DNA of 63,510 nt from Bradyrhizobium jicamae (GCF_001440395.1 NZ_LLXZ01000176.1:3632-67141); one strand, 5' to 3'. Positions 7,795 to 16,294 are shown, numbered from the stretch's first letter. Made by a program: numbers and translations. The notes: generated by a model not told the origin, from the sequence alone.

Positions 7795-8337
7795 ATGACC
7801 GGGCACCATTTTACGATATTCGACACCGCGATCGGCCGCTGCGGCATCGTGTGGGGCGAGCGCGGCATCACCTCGGTGCAATTGCCGATGGGCGACGAGA
7901 ACAAGACCCGCACCCGCCTGCAGCAGCGCCATGGGGATATGATCGAGGCACCACCACCGGCGAAGGTGCAGGCCGCGATCGACGGCATGATCGAACTGCT
8001 CGACGGCAAGCCGAACGATCTCGCCGACGTCGTGCTCGACCTCGACGGCGTGCCCGAATTCAACCGCGGCGTTTACGACATCGCGCGCACCATTCCGCCG
8101 GGCAAGACCATGACCTATGGTGACATCGCCAAAAGACTCGGCGGCGTCGAGCTGTCGCGCGACGTCGGTCAGGCGCTTGGCCGGAACCCCTGTCCGATCG
8201 TGGTGCCGTGCCACCGCGTGCTGGCGGCGGGCAACAAGCCCGGCGGCTTCTCCGCCAATGGCGGCGTGGTGACGAAGCTGAAGATGCTAGAAATTGAAGG
8301 TGCGGTGGTGAACCACACGCCGAGCCTGTTCGACTGA
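7795..8337 (+). CDS. ogt: Methylated-DNA--protein-cysteine methyltransferase
   Basis: This 180-aa suicide repair protein moves alkyl groups from O6-alkylguanine in DNA to its own cysteine. The active-site motif PCHRV is seen in NPCPIVVPCHRVLAAG, followed by the conserved GGFSANGG substrate loop. The winged-helix DNA-binding part precedes it (TMTYGDIAKRLGG, and the RNPCPI arginine finger as GRNPCP). The length fits the Ogt type without the Ada regulatory domain. I prefer the ATG at 7795 because GGAG lies 6-7 bases before it; an ATG at 7783 is in frame. It appears monocistronic. Confidence 0.9.
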   Translation: MTGHHFTIFDTAIGRCGIVWGERGITSVQLPMGDENKTRTRLQQRHGDMIEAPPPAKVQAAIDGMIELLDGKPNDLADVVLDLDGVPEFNRGVYDIARTIPPGKTMTYGDIAKRLGGVELSRDVGQALGRNPCPIVVPCHRVLAAGNKPGGFSANGGVVTKLKMLEIEGAVVNHTPSLFD

Positions 8338-8343
8338 CCGGCC

Positions 8344-9147
8344 CTACTTGCCTTTGAAATTGGGTGTGCGCTTCTCGTTGAAGGCCAACACGCCTTCGCG
8401 GCGATCTTCCGTCGGCACCACGCGGTTATATGCCTCGATCTCGAGCGCGAGGCCGTCGCGCAGCGATAGTTGCAGGCCGCGATGGATCGACAGCTTTGCC
8501 TGGCGGACGGAAATCGGCGCGTTGCGGGCGATCCGCGACGCGGTCGCCTGGGCCGAGGGTAACAACTCTGGCAATGGAAACACCTCGTTCACAAAGCCCC
8601 ATTCACGCGCTTCAGTTGACGTAAACGGCTTGCCCGTCAGGATCAGCTCCTTGGCGCGGCGCTCGCCGACGGCACGCGGCAGGGTTTGCGTGCCGCCGCC
8701 GCCCGGCATGATGCCGAGTGTCACCTCGGTCAGCGCAAAGCGCGCGCCTTCCGCCGCATAGAGAAAATCGCAGCATCCGGCGATCTCGCAGCCGCCGCCA
8801 TAGGCGGCGCCATTGATGGCGCCGATGATCGGGACCGGGCAGTCGATCAGCGCTCGCACCATCCGCTCGAAAATGACGTGCTGGCGCGTCCACGCCTCGT
8901 CCGTCATGCCGCGACGCTCCTTCAAGTCACCACCGGCGCAGAACGCCTTGTCGCCAGTGCCGGTCAGGACGATGCAGCGCAGGCTCTTCGGATCGAGCGC
9001 AACATCCTCGAAACAGCGCACGAGATCGCGGCCCATCTGGGTGTTGAGCGCGTTGGAGGCATCCGGACGGTTCAGCCGGACGACCGTGACGTGTTCATCG
9101 ACCGGTTCGACCGAGAGCGTTTCGAAGGCGGTTGGGTTTTGATTCAT
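8344..9147 (-). CDS. Enoyl-CoA hydratase/isomerase family protein
   Basis: This 267-aa crotonase-fold enzyme acts on acyl-CoA thioesters. The oxyanion-hole segment AINGAAYGGGCEIAG and the region ALTEVTLGIMPGGGGTQ carry the two glutamates used by hydratases, so water addition to an enoyl-CoA is plausible. The C-terminal FNEKRTPNFKGK is typical. The start is fixed by the ATGA overlap with the stop of the upstream metallo-hydrolase gene (9144-9147), which implies translational coupling. It is the last gene of a serine hydrolase / MBL / hydratase unit. Substrate unknown. Confidence 0.9.
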   Translation of the reverse strand: MNQNPTAFETLSVEPVDEHVTVVRLNRPDASNALNTQMGRDLVRCFEDVALDPKSLRCIVLTGTGDKAFCAGGDLKERRGMTDEAWTRQHVIFERMVRALIDCPVPIIGAINGAAYGGGCEIAGCCDFLYAAEGARFALTEVTLGIMPGGGGTQTLPRAVGERRAKELILTGKPFTSTEAREWGFVNEVFPLPELLPSAQATASRIARNAPISVRQAKLSIHRGLQLSLRDGLALEIEAYNRVVPTEDRREGVLAFNEKRTPNFKGK

Positions 9148-10013
9148 ATCGCCTCGCAGGTAAATCCGCTGCCCGCGCGCCGGATTCTTCCGACCGAAGG
9201 CGACGGGAAATGCGCGGTGCAGCACAGCGTCTCGGCGTCGCAATAGCGTTCCAGGAAGCTGCGCCGTGTCTTCGCCGCCTGCGCCTGGTCGACGTCGAAT
9301 TTCATGGATAGTTCCGGATAAAGCGTCTGCAGCGGCGAATGCATCAGGTCGCCAGAGAATACCGCGTCATCCCTGCCGCGGCCGAAGGTGAAGGCGGCGT
9401 GGCCGGGCGTGTGGCCCGGCGTCGGCAGGATGCGGGTATGATCGCCGATCGCGAAATCGCTGCGGACGATCTCGGCCTGCCTGGATTCCACGACCGGCAG
9501 CACGCTGTCGGCAAACGGCGGCACCGGCGTTTTCGCGTGCGTCTCGGTCCAGTAGTCGAATTCGGTCCTGTCGAAGACGTAGCGCGCTTTCGGGAAGGTC
9601 GGCACCCAGCGGCCGTTCTCAAGCCGCGTGTTCCAGCCGACATGATCGACATGCAGATGCGTGCACATGACATAGTCGATGTCGTCGACCGAGAATCCGG
9701 CGGCGGCGAGACCGCGCATATAGGTGTCGTCGGTCTTCATGTTCCATTTCGGACGCTGCGGCCGCGGCTTGTCGTTGCCGATGCAGCTATCGATCAAGAT
9801 GGTGTGGTGCGGCGTCTTCACCACATAGGACTGGAAGCACAGGATCAGCACGTCCTTGTCGTCCAGCGCGCCGGCCTTTTGCATCCACGCCCGGTTCTCC
9901 GCCAGCAGCTCCGGTGTCAGGCCTGGCAGCATCTCCAGGGCCGGCAGGAAGGTGGTTTCCTGTTCGATGATGCGGTGAATGGTGAGATCGCCGACGGTAA
10001 ATTTCAGGCTCAT
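9144..10013 (-). CDS. MBL-fold metallo-hydrolase
   Basis: This 289-aa metallo-beta-lactamase-fold hydrolase has the zinc motif HLHVDHVG (CTHLHVDHVGWN), a downstream PTPGHTPGH histidine and FSGDLMHSP aspartate, giving a complete binuclear site. The overall layout resembles lactonase-type MBL proteins, so lactone or thioester cleavage is possible but unproven. The longer in-frame extension upstream overlaps the beta-lactamase gene and is rejected. It starts 17 bases after the serine hydrolase stop and ends in an ATGA overlap with the enoyl-CoA hydratase gene, so the three form one transcription unit. A related MBL gene lies at 13012-13860. Confidence 0.88.
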   Translation of the reverse strand: MSLKFTVGDLTIHRIIEQETTFLPALEMLPGLTPELLAENRAWMQKAGALDDKDVLILCFQSYVVKTPHHTILIDSCIGNDKPRPQRPKWNMKTDDTYMRGLAAAGFSVDDIDYVMCTHLHVDHVGWNTRLENGRWVPTFPKARYVFDRTEFDYWTETHAKTPVPPFADSVLPVVESRQAEIVRSDFAIGDHTRILPTPGHTPGHAAFTFGRGRDDAVFSGDLMHSPLQTLYPELSMKFDVDQAQAAKTRRSFLERYCDAETLCCTAHFPSPSVGRIRRAGSGFTCEAI

Positions 10014-10030
10014 GCTTGCCCCTGGCTGAA

Positions 10031-11224
10031 CTATCGCGCGTTGTCCCTGATGTAGGGAACGATGAAATTGGCGAGGATGTCGAGCGCCGCACTTCCTTGC
10101 CGGGGGCTGCCATAAAGCCCTGAAGTCGTCACCATCACAAGGTCGAGCTCGGGGATGATGAAGATCCGCTGGCCGCCGAGGCCCTGGGCCGCAATCCACT
10201 TCACATCCTTGTCGCCGGATAGGGTGCGACCCATCCACCATTGCTGTCCGTAATAGAACAGGCCACCGAAATAGCCGATCGCCTGGAAGCGCGGCGTGAC
10301 CGATTGCTCGACCCATTTCGCCGAGACAATTTCCCGGCCGCCCCATGCGCCCTTGTTGAGCACGAGCTGACCGATCTTTGCGGCATCGCGCGGGCGGAGG
10401 CGAAGGCCGGCGGCCGACGAAATATGCTCGTTCCGGTACTTCATCCATTCCCAGTCCGAGATGCCGAGGGGAGCGAACAGCGCCTCACCCGCGAACGCCT
10501 CCAGTGACTTACCCGATACACGCTCGATGACGTTGCCGAGCAGGTCCGTTCCACCGCTATTGTAATTCCAGACGGTGTCCGGAGGTGCCACGATCGGCTT
10601 CGACAGGACATAGCGGAACGGGTCGGCGTCCATGCTGAGTTGCCGTTCGTCATTTTGCAGATCGGCCCAGGGGCGATTCTGATCCCATTGCATGCCCGAC
10701 GTCATGGTCAGGAGATGACGGAGGGTGATGTTGTCCCAGCCCGCCGTTTTCAGCGCCGAGTAGTCCGGAAAGAATTTGAGGATGGGGTCATCCACGCTCT
10801 TGATCAGTTCGCGATCGATCGCAATCCCCACCAGCAGCGACGTCACGCTTTTCGAAACCGACCGCATGTCGTGCTTGGTGGTCGCGTCGAACTCGAACGG
10901 TCCCCTGGCCGTTCCCCAGAGCTCGTCAGGGCCATTGAAGTATTGCTCGAATACCAGCTTGCCGCGGCGAACGATGACCACGGCATGAACGTTGGCATTG
11001 GTAGCCGCAAGTCGCGCCGCAATGCCGCACAGGCGCGGGCCGTCGAGGCCGACGCTCTCCGGTGTCGCGGTCGGCCAGCCATCGTTGAGTGATGTCGGGC
11101 TTCCGCAGGCGAGATTGCGCTGGTCGGTCGAGAACTGATGGGTCTGCGCCGCGGCGGCAGACGCCGCGAGCGCGACGACGGCGGCAAGCCCGAGGCGCCG
11201 CAATACCTTGCCACCCTCGCGCAT
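10031..11224 (-). CDS. Exported serine hydrolase, beta-lactamase (class C-like) family
   Basis: This 397-aa protein has an N-terminal signal peptide (hydrophobic stretch about 9-26, AAVVALAASAAAAQ) and should act in the periplasm. The penicillin-binding/class C fold is shown by the SxxK motif SVSK (MRSVSKSVTSLL), the YxN-type motif YNS (VWNYNSGGTDLLG), and a C-terminal segment around GLGGQRIFIIPELDLVMV. Members are esterases, peptidases or 6-aminohexanoate-dimer-type hydrolases; true antibiotic resistance is not implied. It is first in the operon with the MBL hydrolase and enoyl-CoA hydratase. Confidence 0.85.
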   Translation of the reverse strand: MREGGKVLRRLGLAAVVALAASAAAAQTHQFSTDQRNLACGSPTSLNDGWPTATPESVGLDGPRLCGIAARLAATNANVHAVVIVRRGKLVFEQYFNGPDELWGTARGPFEFDATTKHDMRSVSKSVTSLLVGIAIDRELIKSVDDPILKFFPDYSALKTAGWDNITLRHLLTMTSGMQWDQNRPWADLQNDERQLSMDADPFRYVLSKPIVAPPDTVWNYNSGGTDLLGNVIERVSGKSLEAFAGEALFAPLGISDWEWMKYRNEHISSAAGLRLRPRDAAKIGQLVLNKGAWGGREIVSAKWVEQSVTPRFQAIGYFGGLFYYGQQWWMGRTLSGDKDVKWIAAQGLGGQRIFIIPELDLVMVTTSGLYGSPRQGSAALDILANFIVPYIRDNAR

Positions 11225-11246
11225 GCCGCTGTCTCCTTTTTGGATG

Positions 11247-11861
11247 TTACGCCGGGGGCGGCACCGAGATCTTTACCGACGGCCGCTCCAGCATCTTCTG
11301 ATGGAACGCGTCGAGCTTCGGATAGGCCTTGCGCCAGCCGCAATCGGCAAAGCGGAAGTCCGCATAGCCGAGCACGCAAACAAGGCCGATCTGCGCAATG
11401 TTGAACGGGCCGGACAGCACGTCAGGCCTGTTCTCGAACCGTGCCATGCCGGCCCAGGCGCGCTTCCAGTGGTCGTCGTGCCAGGCATCCCAGCGCAGCC
11501 CTTCCGGCCGCACCATCTTTTCGTAGCGGCACAGCAGCATGGAATCGAGCATGCCCTGCAGCAGGGAATGATCGCTCTTCACCTTCCAGCGTTCGGGCCC
11601 GGATGCGGGGATCAGCTTGCCGCCGCCGGCGAGTTCGTGGAGATATTCGACGATGACATAAGAATCGAGAATGACGTCGCCATTGTCGAGGATCAGTACC
11701 GGCAGCTTCTTCAGCGGCGTGATCTTGGAATATTCCTCGTTCGGCTGCCCCGGCGCGACGGTGGCCGGCGTAAGCTCGATCTTGTCGATCAGGCCGGTCT
11801 CGATCGCGGCGATGCGGACTTTTCGGGCGAAGGGGGAGGCGGGAGAGAAGGTGAGTTTCAT
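11247..11861 (-). CDS. Glutathione S-transferase family protein
   Basis: This 204-aa cytosolic GST has an N-terminal thioredoxin-like domain (MKLTFSPASPFARKVRIAA, with Ser/Pro in the active-site loop, then KLPVLILDNGDVILDSYVIVEYL containing the cis-Pro and the glutathione-binding D-S pair). A helical C-terminal domain follows from about residue 90. It would conjugate or reduce electrophiles with glutathione. AAGGAAG precedes the chosen ATG; the in-frame extension upstream is made of the repeat at 11889-12004. It lies 22 bases upstream of the beta-lactamase-like gene and may be co-transcribed with it. Confidence 0.88.
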   Translation of the reverse strand: MKLTFSPASPFARKVRIAAIETGLIDKIELTPATVAPGQPNEEYSKITPLKKLPVLILDNGDVILDSYVIVEYLHELAGGGKLIPASGPERWKVKSDHSLLQGMLDSMLLCRYEKMVRPEGLRWDAWHDDHWKRAWAGMARFENRPDVLSGPFNIAQIGLVCVLGYADFRFADCGWRKAYPKLDAFHQKMLERPSVKISVPPPA

Positions 11862-11888
11862 TTTCTTGCTTCCTTCGATTTTTTCTCT

Positions 11889-12004
11889 GTCATGGCCGGG
11901 CAGAAGCGCGAAGCGCGTCTTCGCGCTAAATGTCCCGGCCATCCACGTCTTTCGCGCGTCGAGAGCCAAGACGTGGATGCCCGGCACAAGGCCGGGCATG
12001 ACGA
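11889..12004. repeat. Dispersed palindromic repeat (GTCATGGCCGGGC type)
   Basis: The element begins GTCATGGCCGGGC and ends GGCCGGGCATGACGA, so its termini are inverted repeats. Internal complementary pairs are GCGCGAAGCGCG with CGCGCT, and CCACGTCTT with AAGACGTGG. The family is common in Bradyrhizobium intergenic DNA to my knowledge. The window's first 24 bases match its right end. It separates the FAA-hydrolase and GST genes. Confidence 0.65.
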
Positions 12005-12025
12005 ATTAGCTCGCGGCTATTCCGC

Positions 12026-12868
12026 TCACGCCGCGATGATTTCCTGGCGCTGCTCGCCGAGGCCGTCGATGCCGAGTGTGACGACGTCGCCGACATTGAG
12101 GAAGGTCGGCGGCTTCATGCCGAGGCCGACGCCGGGCGGGGTGCCTGTCGTGACGATGTCGCCGGGCAACAGCGTCATGAACTGCGAGACATAGGAAATG
12201 CACTTCGCCATCGAGAAGATCATGGTCGAGGTGTTGCCGGTCTGGCGGCGCTGGCCGTTGACGTCGAGCCACATGCCGAGCTTCTGCACATCAGGGACTT
12301 CGTCCTTGGTGACGAGCCAGGGCCCGACCGGCCCGAACGTGTCGTGCGACTTGCCCTTGGTCCACTGGCCGCCGCGCTCCTGCTGGAAATTGCGCTCGGA
12401 GACGTCGTTGCAGACGCAATAGCCGGCGACGTGGTTGAGAGCGTCGGCTTCCGAGACATACTTGGCGCGGGTGCCGATGATGGCGGCGATCTCGACTTCC
12501 CAGTCGAGCTTGGTGGAGCCGCGCGGCTTTTCGACCGCGTCGTTCGGGCCCGACAGCGAGGTGTTGGCCTTGATGAAGAAGATCGGCTCGGTCGGGATCG
12601 GCGATCCCGTCTCCTTGGCGTGGTCGCTGTAATTCAGGCCGATCGCGACGAATTTCGAGATGCCGGTGACGGGTGCACCGAAGCGCTGTTTGCCGTCGAC
12701 GGCGGGAAGCTTGGAGGTATCCAGCGCCGCCAGCTTGGCCAGCGCGGCCGGCGCATAGGCCTCCCCGTCGAGGTCCCTGATTTGGGCGGAAAGATCTCGC
12801 AACTGGCCGGATTTGTCGATCAGGCCGGGCTTTTCCGCGCCCTTGGCGCCGTAACGTACAAGCTTCAT
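12026..12868 (-). CDS. Fumarylacetoacetate hydrolase family protein
   Basis: This 280-aa FAH-superfamily enzyme would act as a hydratase, lyase or decarboxylase on a 2-oxo acid. The metal-binding acidic residues are seen in KLDWEVEIAAIIG (two Glu) and CVCNDVSERNFQ (Asp). The ending GTPPGVGLGMKPP … LNVGDVVTLGIDGLGEQ is the standard family core. Similar proteins are annotated as ureidoglycolate lyase or 5-oxopent-3-ene-tricarboxylate decarboxylase; I cannot choose. The start has GGGAG upstream. The gene lies downstream of an MBL hydrolase with the same direction, with a half copy of a palindromic repeat in between. Confidence 0.88.
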   Translation of the reverse strand: MKLVRYGAKGAEKPGLIDKSGQLRDLSAQIRDLDGEAYAPAALAKLAALDTSKLPAVDGKQRFGAPVTGISKFVAIGLNYSDHAKETGSPIPTEPIFFIKANTSLSGPNDAVEKPRGSTKLDWEVEIAAIIGTRAKYVSEADALNHVAGYCVCNDVSERNFQQERGGQWTKGKSHDTFGPVGPWLVTKDEVPDVQKLGMWLDVNGQRRQTGNTSTMIFSMAKCISYVSQFMTLLPGDIVTTGTPPGVGLGMKPPTFLNVGDVVTLGIDGLGEQRQEIIAA

Positions 12869-12974
12869 TTTATCGCTCCCTGCGGGGTTTTCTTTGGGAA
12901 TTCGGGGAATTTCCCTAAACTTCAGACGCTTCTTGGAACAGCGGCGCAGGAAATTCAACTGCCGAAAGCGCAGG

Positions 12975-13007
12975 GTAGGGTGGGCAAAGGCGCCCAACAT
13001 CACCCAG
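12975..13007. repeat. Truncated copy of the 126-bp palindromic element
   Basis: GGTAGGGTGGGCAAAGGCGC matches the left end of the full element at 16957-17082, but the right half is missing. It lies in the leader of the FAA-hydrolase gene, just beyond the end of the MBL gene. Confidence 0.6.
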
Positions 13008-13011
13008 AAAA

Positions 13012-13860
13012 TCACTCCAGGGATACGAACCTGAACGCGTCTCCATCGCGCCTGATATGGCCGGCGCCAAAGTGCCCGCCGATCACCAGCGCCGGCGTGT
13101 CGGCAAAGCGTGCAAACAACTTGCGCCGCGTCTCGGCCGACTGCCGGGGATCGGAATCGGCGGTCGAGGACCAGCCGAGATGGGCCATCTGGCAGGGATG
13201 GTGGGCGACGTCCCCCGTCAGCAAGCCTTCCTCGCCCTCCGACCTGATATGGACGCTCATATGGCCGGGGCTGTGGCCGGGCGTCGGGATCAGAATGATC
13301 TCATCCGAAAGCCTGGCATCGCCGGCGACGAGATCGGCCTTCCCGGCGTCGGTGATCGGCTGCACGGAATCGTCGAACACGGCGCGCTTGTCCGGCTCAT
13401 CGCTGTGGTCGCGCCAGTAGTCGTATTCAGTCTTGCCGAACAAGTATCGGGCATTGGCGAAGGTCGGCACCCATTTGCCGTCGACAAGTTTCGTGTTCCA
13501 GCCGACATGGTCGACATGCAGATGCGTGCACAGCACGGTGTCGATGCTGTCGGGCGGAAAGCCTGCCGCCGTCAGCGTGTCGAGGAACGGATCGTTGCGA
13601 TTGTTCCAGGTCGGCACCTTGCGGCCCTGCTTGTCGTTGCCGAGTCCGGTATCGACGATGATGCGGCGCGACGATGTCTCCACCACGAACGAGTGGATCG
13701 ACATTTTGAGCCGGCCTTCCTCGGTGGCGAACTGCGGGATCAGCCAGGGCAGTTTCTGAATTTCCTCGTTGGTTGCGAGCGGCAGGATGAAGCGGGTGCT
13801 GCCCACGGTCTCCATTTCAACGATTTTCGTGATCCTGACCCTGCCCACGTTCCACTGCAT
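13012..13860 (-). CDS. MBL-fold metallo-hydrolase
   Basis: This 282-aa metallo-beta-lactamase-fold hydrolase has the complete zinc motif HLHVDHVGWN, PTPGHSPGHM and LTGDVAHHP. It is clearly related to the protein at 9144-10013 (shared CTHLHVDHVGWNT, WVPTF.(N/K)ARY, and D/E-YDYW segments). The substrate is unknown; lactonase-like chemistry is possible. The start at MQWNVGRV is preferred over an upstream in-frame ATG 63 bases earlier. It is divergent from the DUF3775 gene and is followed on the same strand by the FAA hydrolase gene. Confidence 0.87.
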   Translation of the reverse strand: MQWNVGRVRITKIVEMETVGSTRFILPLATNEEIQKLPWLIPQFATEEGRLKMSIHSFVVETSSRRIIVDTGLGNDKQGRKVPTWNNRNDPFLDTLTAAGFPPDSIDTVLCTHLHVDHVGWNTKLVDGKWVPTFANARYLFGKTEYDYWRDHSDEPDKRAVFDDSVQPITDAGKADLVAGDARLSDEIILIPTPGHSPGHMSVHIRSEGEEGLLTGDVAHHPCQMAHLGWSSTADSDPRQSAETRRKLFARFADTPALVIGGHFGAGHIRRDGDAFRFVSLE

Positions 13861-13977
13861 CCGGCGGTTCCTCCCGTTTCTGTTTGTTGAGCCAAGGATG
13901 CGGGTTTCCTGTTTCCGGCGCAACGGATCATCTCGCGGCGTTTGGCGTTATCGCATGGCCCGTATGAGGAACATGCG

Positions 13978-14391
13978 ATGCCAGAACTGATGATTTCACC
14001 CGAGAAAGTCGGCTTTCTGATCGAGAAGGCGCGGCAGTTCGACGTCAAGGAAGCGGCGTCCGATCCAGACTCCGGATCGAACCCTGCCGATGACGACATG
14101 ATCGATGTGCTGGAGGATGATGGGCGCGATCCCGTCGCACGCGAGATCGCCGGTTTCATCAATGCGCTGAGCGAGGACGAGCAGATCGACCTCGTCGCGC
14201 TGATGCGGCTCGGCCGCGGCGACGGAACCATCGAGGAATGGAAAGATCTGCGGCGGCAGGCCGCGGAAGGACGCAGTGGCCCCACCGCGCGCTATCTGCT
14301 GGGCGAGCCGATGCTCGGCGATCTTCTCGCCGAGGGGCTCGATGAATTCGGTCTCTCCTGGACCCAAGAGCGGACCACGCCGATCCAGTGA
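13978..14391 (+). CDS. DUF3775 family protein
   Basis: This 137-aa soluble protein is acidic and helical. It begins MPELMISPEKVGFLIEKARQFD and has the core segment DGRDPVAREIAGFINALSEDEQIDLVALMRLGRG, typical of the DUF3775 family found in alphaproteobacteria. The function is unknown. GAGGAAC lies about 8 bases before the ATG. Its stop codon abuts the stop of the convergent quinone-reductase-like gene with no intervening base, so no terminator fits between the two. Confidence 0.8.
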   Translation: MPELMISPEKVGFLIEKARQFDVKEAASDPDSGSNPADDDMIDVLEDDGRDPVAREIAGFINALSEDEQIDLVALMRLGRGDGTIEEWKDLRRQAAEGRSGPTARYLLGEPMLGDLLAEGLDEFGLSWTQERTTPIQ

Positions 14392-15381
14392 TTATCGGGC
14401 GCAGTCCACGATGACGGTGCCGAGCTTGTCGCCTTTCTCCACCGCAAGATGCGCCTCGGCGGTGTCGGAGAGCGCGCACCGCGCGGCGACGTTATGGATG
14501 CGTGGGCCTGCCGCCAGCCATTTCGTGATGTCTGCCTGCGCCGCCGCCAATAGCGGCGGTGGCAGCGCAAACAGCACGAGCGTGCGAAGCGCGATGCATT
14601 TCTCCATCAATTCGCGCATCGGCACCACGGGCGTGCGGTTACCGTTGGTGGCATAGACCGCGATCGTCGAATTCACACCCATCAGCTTCAGCGTGGTCTC
14701 GATGTTGCCGCCGAAATCGACGTCGACGACGCGATCGACGCCGCGCTGCCCGGTGAAGGCCATTGCCTTCGCGACGACGTCCTCCGTCTTGTAATTGACG
14801 ACGAGATCGGCGCCGGCGAGCCGCGCCTGCTCGGCCTTCGCCGCTGAGCTGACGGTCGCTATCACTTGCGCGCCGCCCCATTTGGCGAGTTGCACGGCGT
14901 AGTGCCCGACTGCGCCGGCACCGCCGGTGACGAGCACGGTCTGTCCCACGATCGGACCATCGCAATAAAGGGAGGTCCACGCCGTCATGGCGGGAATGCC
15001 CAGCGTGGCGCCTTCCGCAAACGACAGATTGTCCGGTAGCGGCGTCACCAGATGTTCGGCGAGCGCAATATATTCGGCCGCGGTGCCGAACGCGCGGCCG
15101 TTGCGCTGGCCGTTGAACAGCCAGACGCGTTGACCGATCTTGAGCCGGGTGATGCCGTCGCCGACCTGATCGATGATCCCGGCGCCGTCGCTGTTGGGAA
15201 TGACGCGCGGATATTCCATCGGCCGATAGCCGCCGCCGCGGCGGCCGACATCGGCTGGATTGATGCCGGACGCCTCCAGCCGCACCCGGACTTCGCCCGG
15301 GCCGGCCACCGGCGTCGGCATCTCGCCATGGGCCAGCACCTCGCGCGCTGGCCCCGTTCGTTCGTACCAGACTGCCTTCAT
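14392..15381 (-). CDS. Zinc-independent alcohol dehydrogenase / NADPH:quinone reductase family
   Basis: This 329-aa MDR-superfamily protein has a GroES-like N-terminal domain (PGEVRVRLEASGINPADVGRR) and an NADPH-binding Rossmann domain (VLVTGGAGAVGHYAVQLAKWGGAQVIAT). The cysteines of zinc-dependent members are absent, so it belongs with quinone oxidoreductases and enoyl reductases. It starts 10 bases after the stop of an SDR gene, so both are probably one operon acting on the same unknown carbonyl or quinone substrate. An upstream in-frame ATG would overlap the SDR gene and is rejected. Confidence 0.88.
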   Translation of the reverse strand: MKAVWYERTGPAREVLAHGEMPTPVAGPGEVRVRLEASGINPADVGRRGGGYRPMEYPRVIPNSDGAGIIDQVGDGITRLKIGQRVWLFNGQRNGRAFGTAAEYIALAEHLVTPLPDNLSFAEGATLGIPAMTAWTSLYCDGPIVGQTVLVTGGAGAVGHYAVQLAKWGGAQVIATVSSAAKAEQARLAGADLVVNYKTEDVVAKAMAFTGQRGVDRVVDVDFGGNIETTLKLMGVNSTIAVYATNGNRTPVVPMRELMEKCIALRTLVLFALPPPLLAAAQADITKWLAAGPRIHNVAARCALSDTAEAHLAVEKGDKLGTVIVDCAR

Positions 15382-15391
15382 CCCGCGCCCC

Positions 15392-16174
15392 TTAGAGCGT
15401 GCCCGGGAATGCGCCGCCGTCGAGCAGGATGTTTTGCCCGGTGATGAAGCCGGCTTTGGCACTGCACAGGAAGGCGCAGGCCTGGCCGAATTCCTCGGGG
15501 TCGCCAAAGCGTCCCGACGGATTGAGCTTGGCGCGCTCGGCGAGCACCTGGTCTATCGGGATGCCGCGCTTCTCCGCTTCCGGCTTGGCCGTTCCGGTCA
15601 GGCGGTCGGTAACGAACGGTCCCGGCAACAGGCCGTTGATGGTGACGTTGTTGATCACGGTCTTGCGCGACAATCCGGCGATGAAGCCGGTGAGGCCGGC
15701 GCGCGCGCCGTTGGAAAGCCCCAATATATCGATCGGCGCCTTCACCGCGGCCGAGGTGATGTTGACGATGCGGCCGAATTTCCGCGCCATCATGCCGTCC
15801 ACCGTCGCCTTGATCAGTTCGATCGGCGTCAGCATGTTGGCGTCGATCGCCTTGATCCAGTCGTCGCGGGTCCAGTTGCGGAAATCGCCGGGCGGCGGGC
15901 CGCCGGCATTGTTGACGAGGATATCCGGCTCGGGACAGGCCTTCAGCACCGCCTCGCGGCCGGCCGGCGTGGTGATGTCGCCGACGATCTCGGTCACGGT
16001 GACGCCGGGATTGGCTTTGCGGATTTCGTCGGCCGTCTTCTTCAGCGCCTCCGCGCCGCGGGCGGTCAGCGTGACATGCACGCCTTCATTGGCGAGCGCG
16101 ATGGCGCAGGCGCGGCCCAGGCCCTTGCTCGATGCACAGACGATGGCGCGACGGCCTTTGATCCCAAGATCCAC
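15392..16174 (-). CDS. Atypical short-chain dehydrogenase/reductase lacking Tyr-Lys
   Basis: This 260-aa SDR fold protein has a modified cofactor motif (VCASSKGLGRA, residues 12-22 in place of TGxxxGIG), a normal NNAGG (88-92) and Ser141. Where the YxxxK catalytic pair should be it reads LSNGARAG, so Ser154 replaces Tyr and Arg158 replaces Lys. It matches, as far as I recall, the BKR-like SDR subgroup described as lacking the canonical tetrad. It may bind nucleotide without standard reductase activity, or use other chemistry. It is upstream of, and probably co-transcribed with, the quinone-reductase-like gene. Confidence 0.87.
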   Translation of the reverse strand: MDLGIKGRRAIVCASSKGLGRACAIALANEGVHVTLTARGAEALKKTADEIRKANPGVTVTEIVGDITTPAGREAVLKACPEPDILVNNAGGPPPGDFRNWTRDDWIKAIDANMLTPIELIKATVDGMMARKFGRIVNITSAAVKAPIDILGLSNGARAGLTGFIAGLSRKTVINNVTINGLLPGPFVTDRLTGTAKPEAEKRGIPIDQVLAERAKLNPSGRFGDPEEFGQACAFLCSAKAGFITGQNILLDGGAFPGTL

Positions 16175-16294
16175 TGTTTCTCTCCCGTTGTGTCAGGTGA
16201 TGTTTGAAAGGTGATGCGGCCACTGTAGCCAAGTCGAGCGGCCCTGATAAGAGAGCGGCTACCGCCGAAACGCATATCAGGGAGACCACGCCGA

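Noticed and set aside
9144..10448. 434-codon reading of the MBL gene with a long N-terminal extension
   Set aside because: The first 145 codons lie inside the serine hydrolase gene and have no domain. MSLKFTVGDL at 10013 is the natural start.
10031..11224. The beta-lactamase-fold protein as an antibiotic resistance gene
   Set aside because: SxxK and YxN motifs occur widely in esterases and peptidases of this fold. The context is catabolic and no resistance regulator is present.
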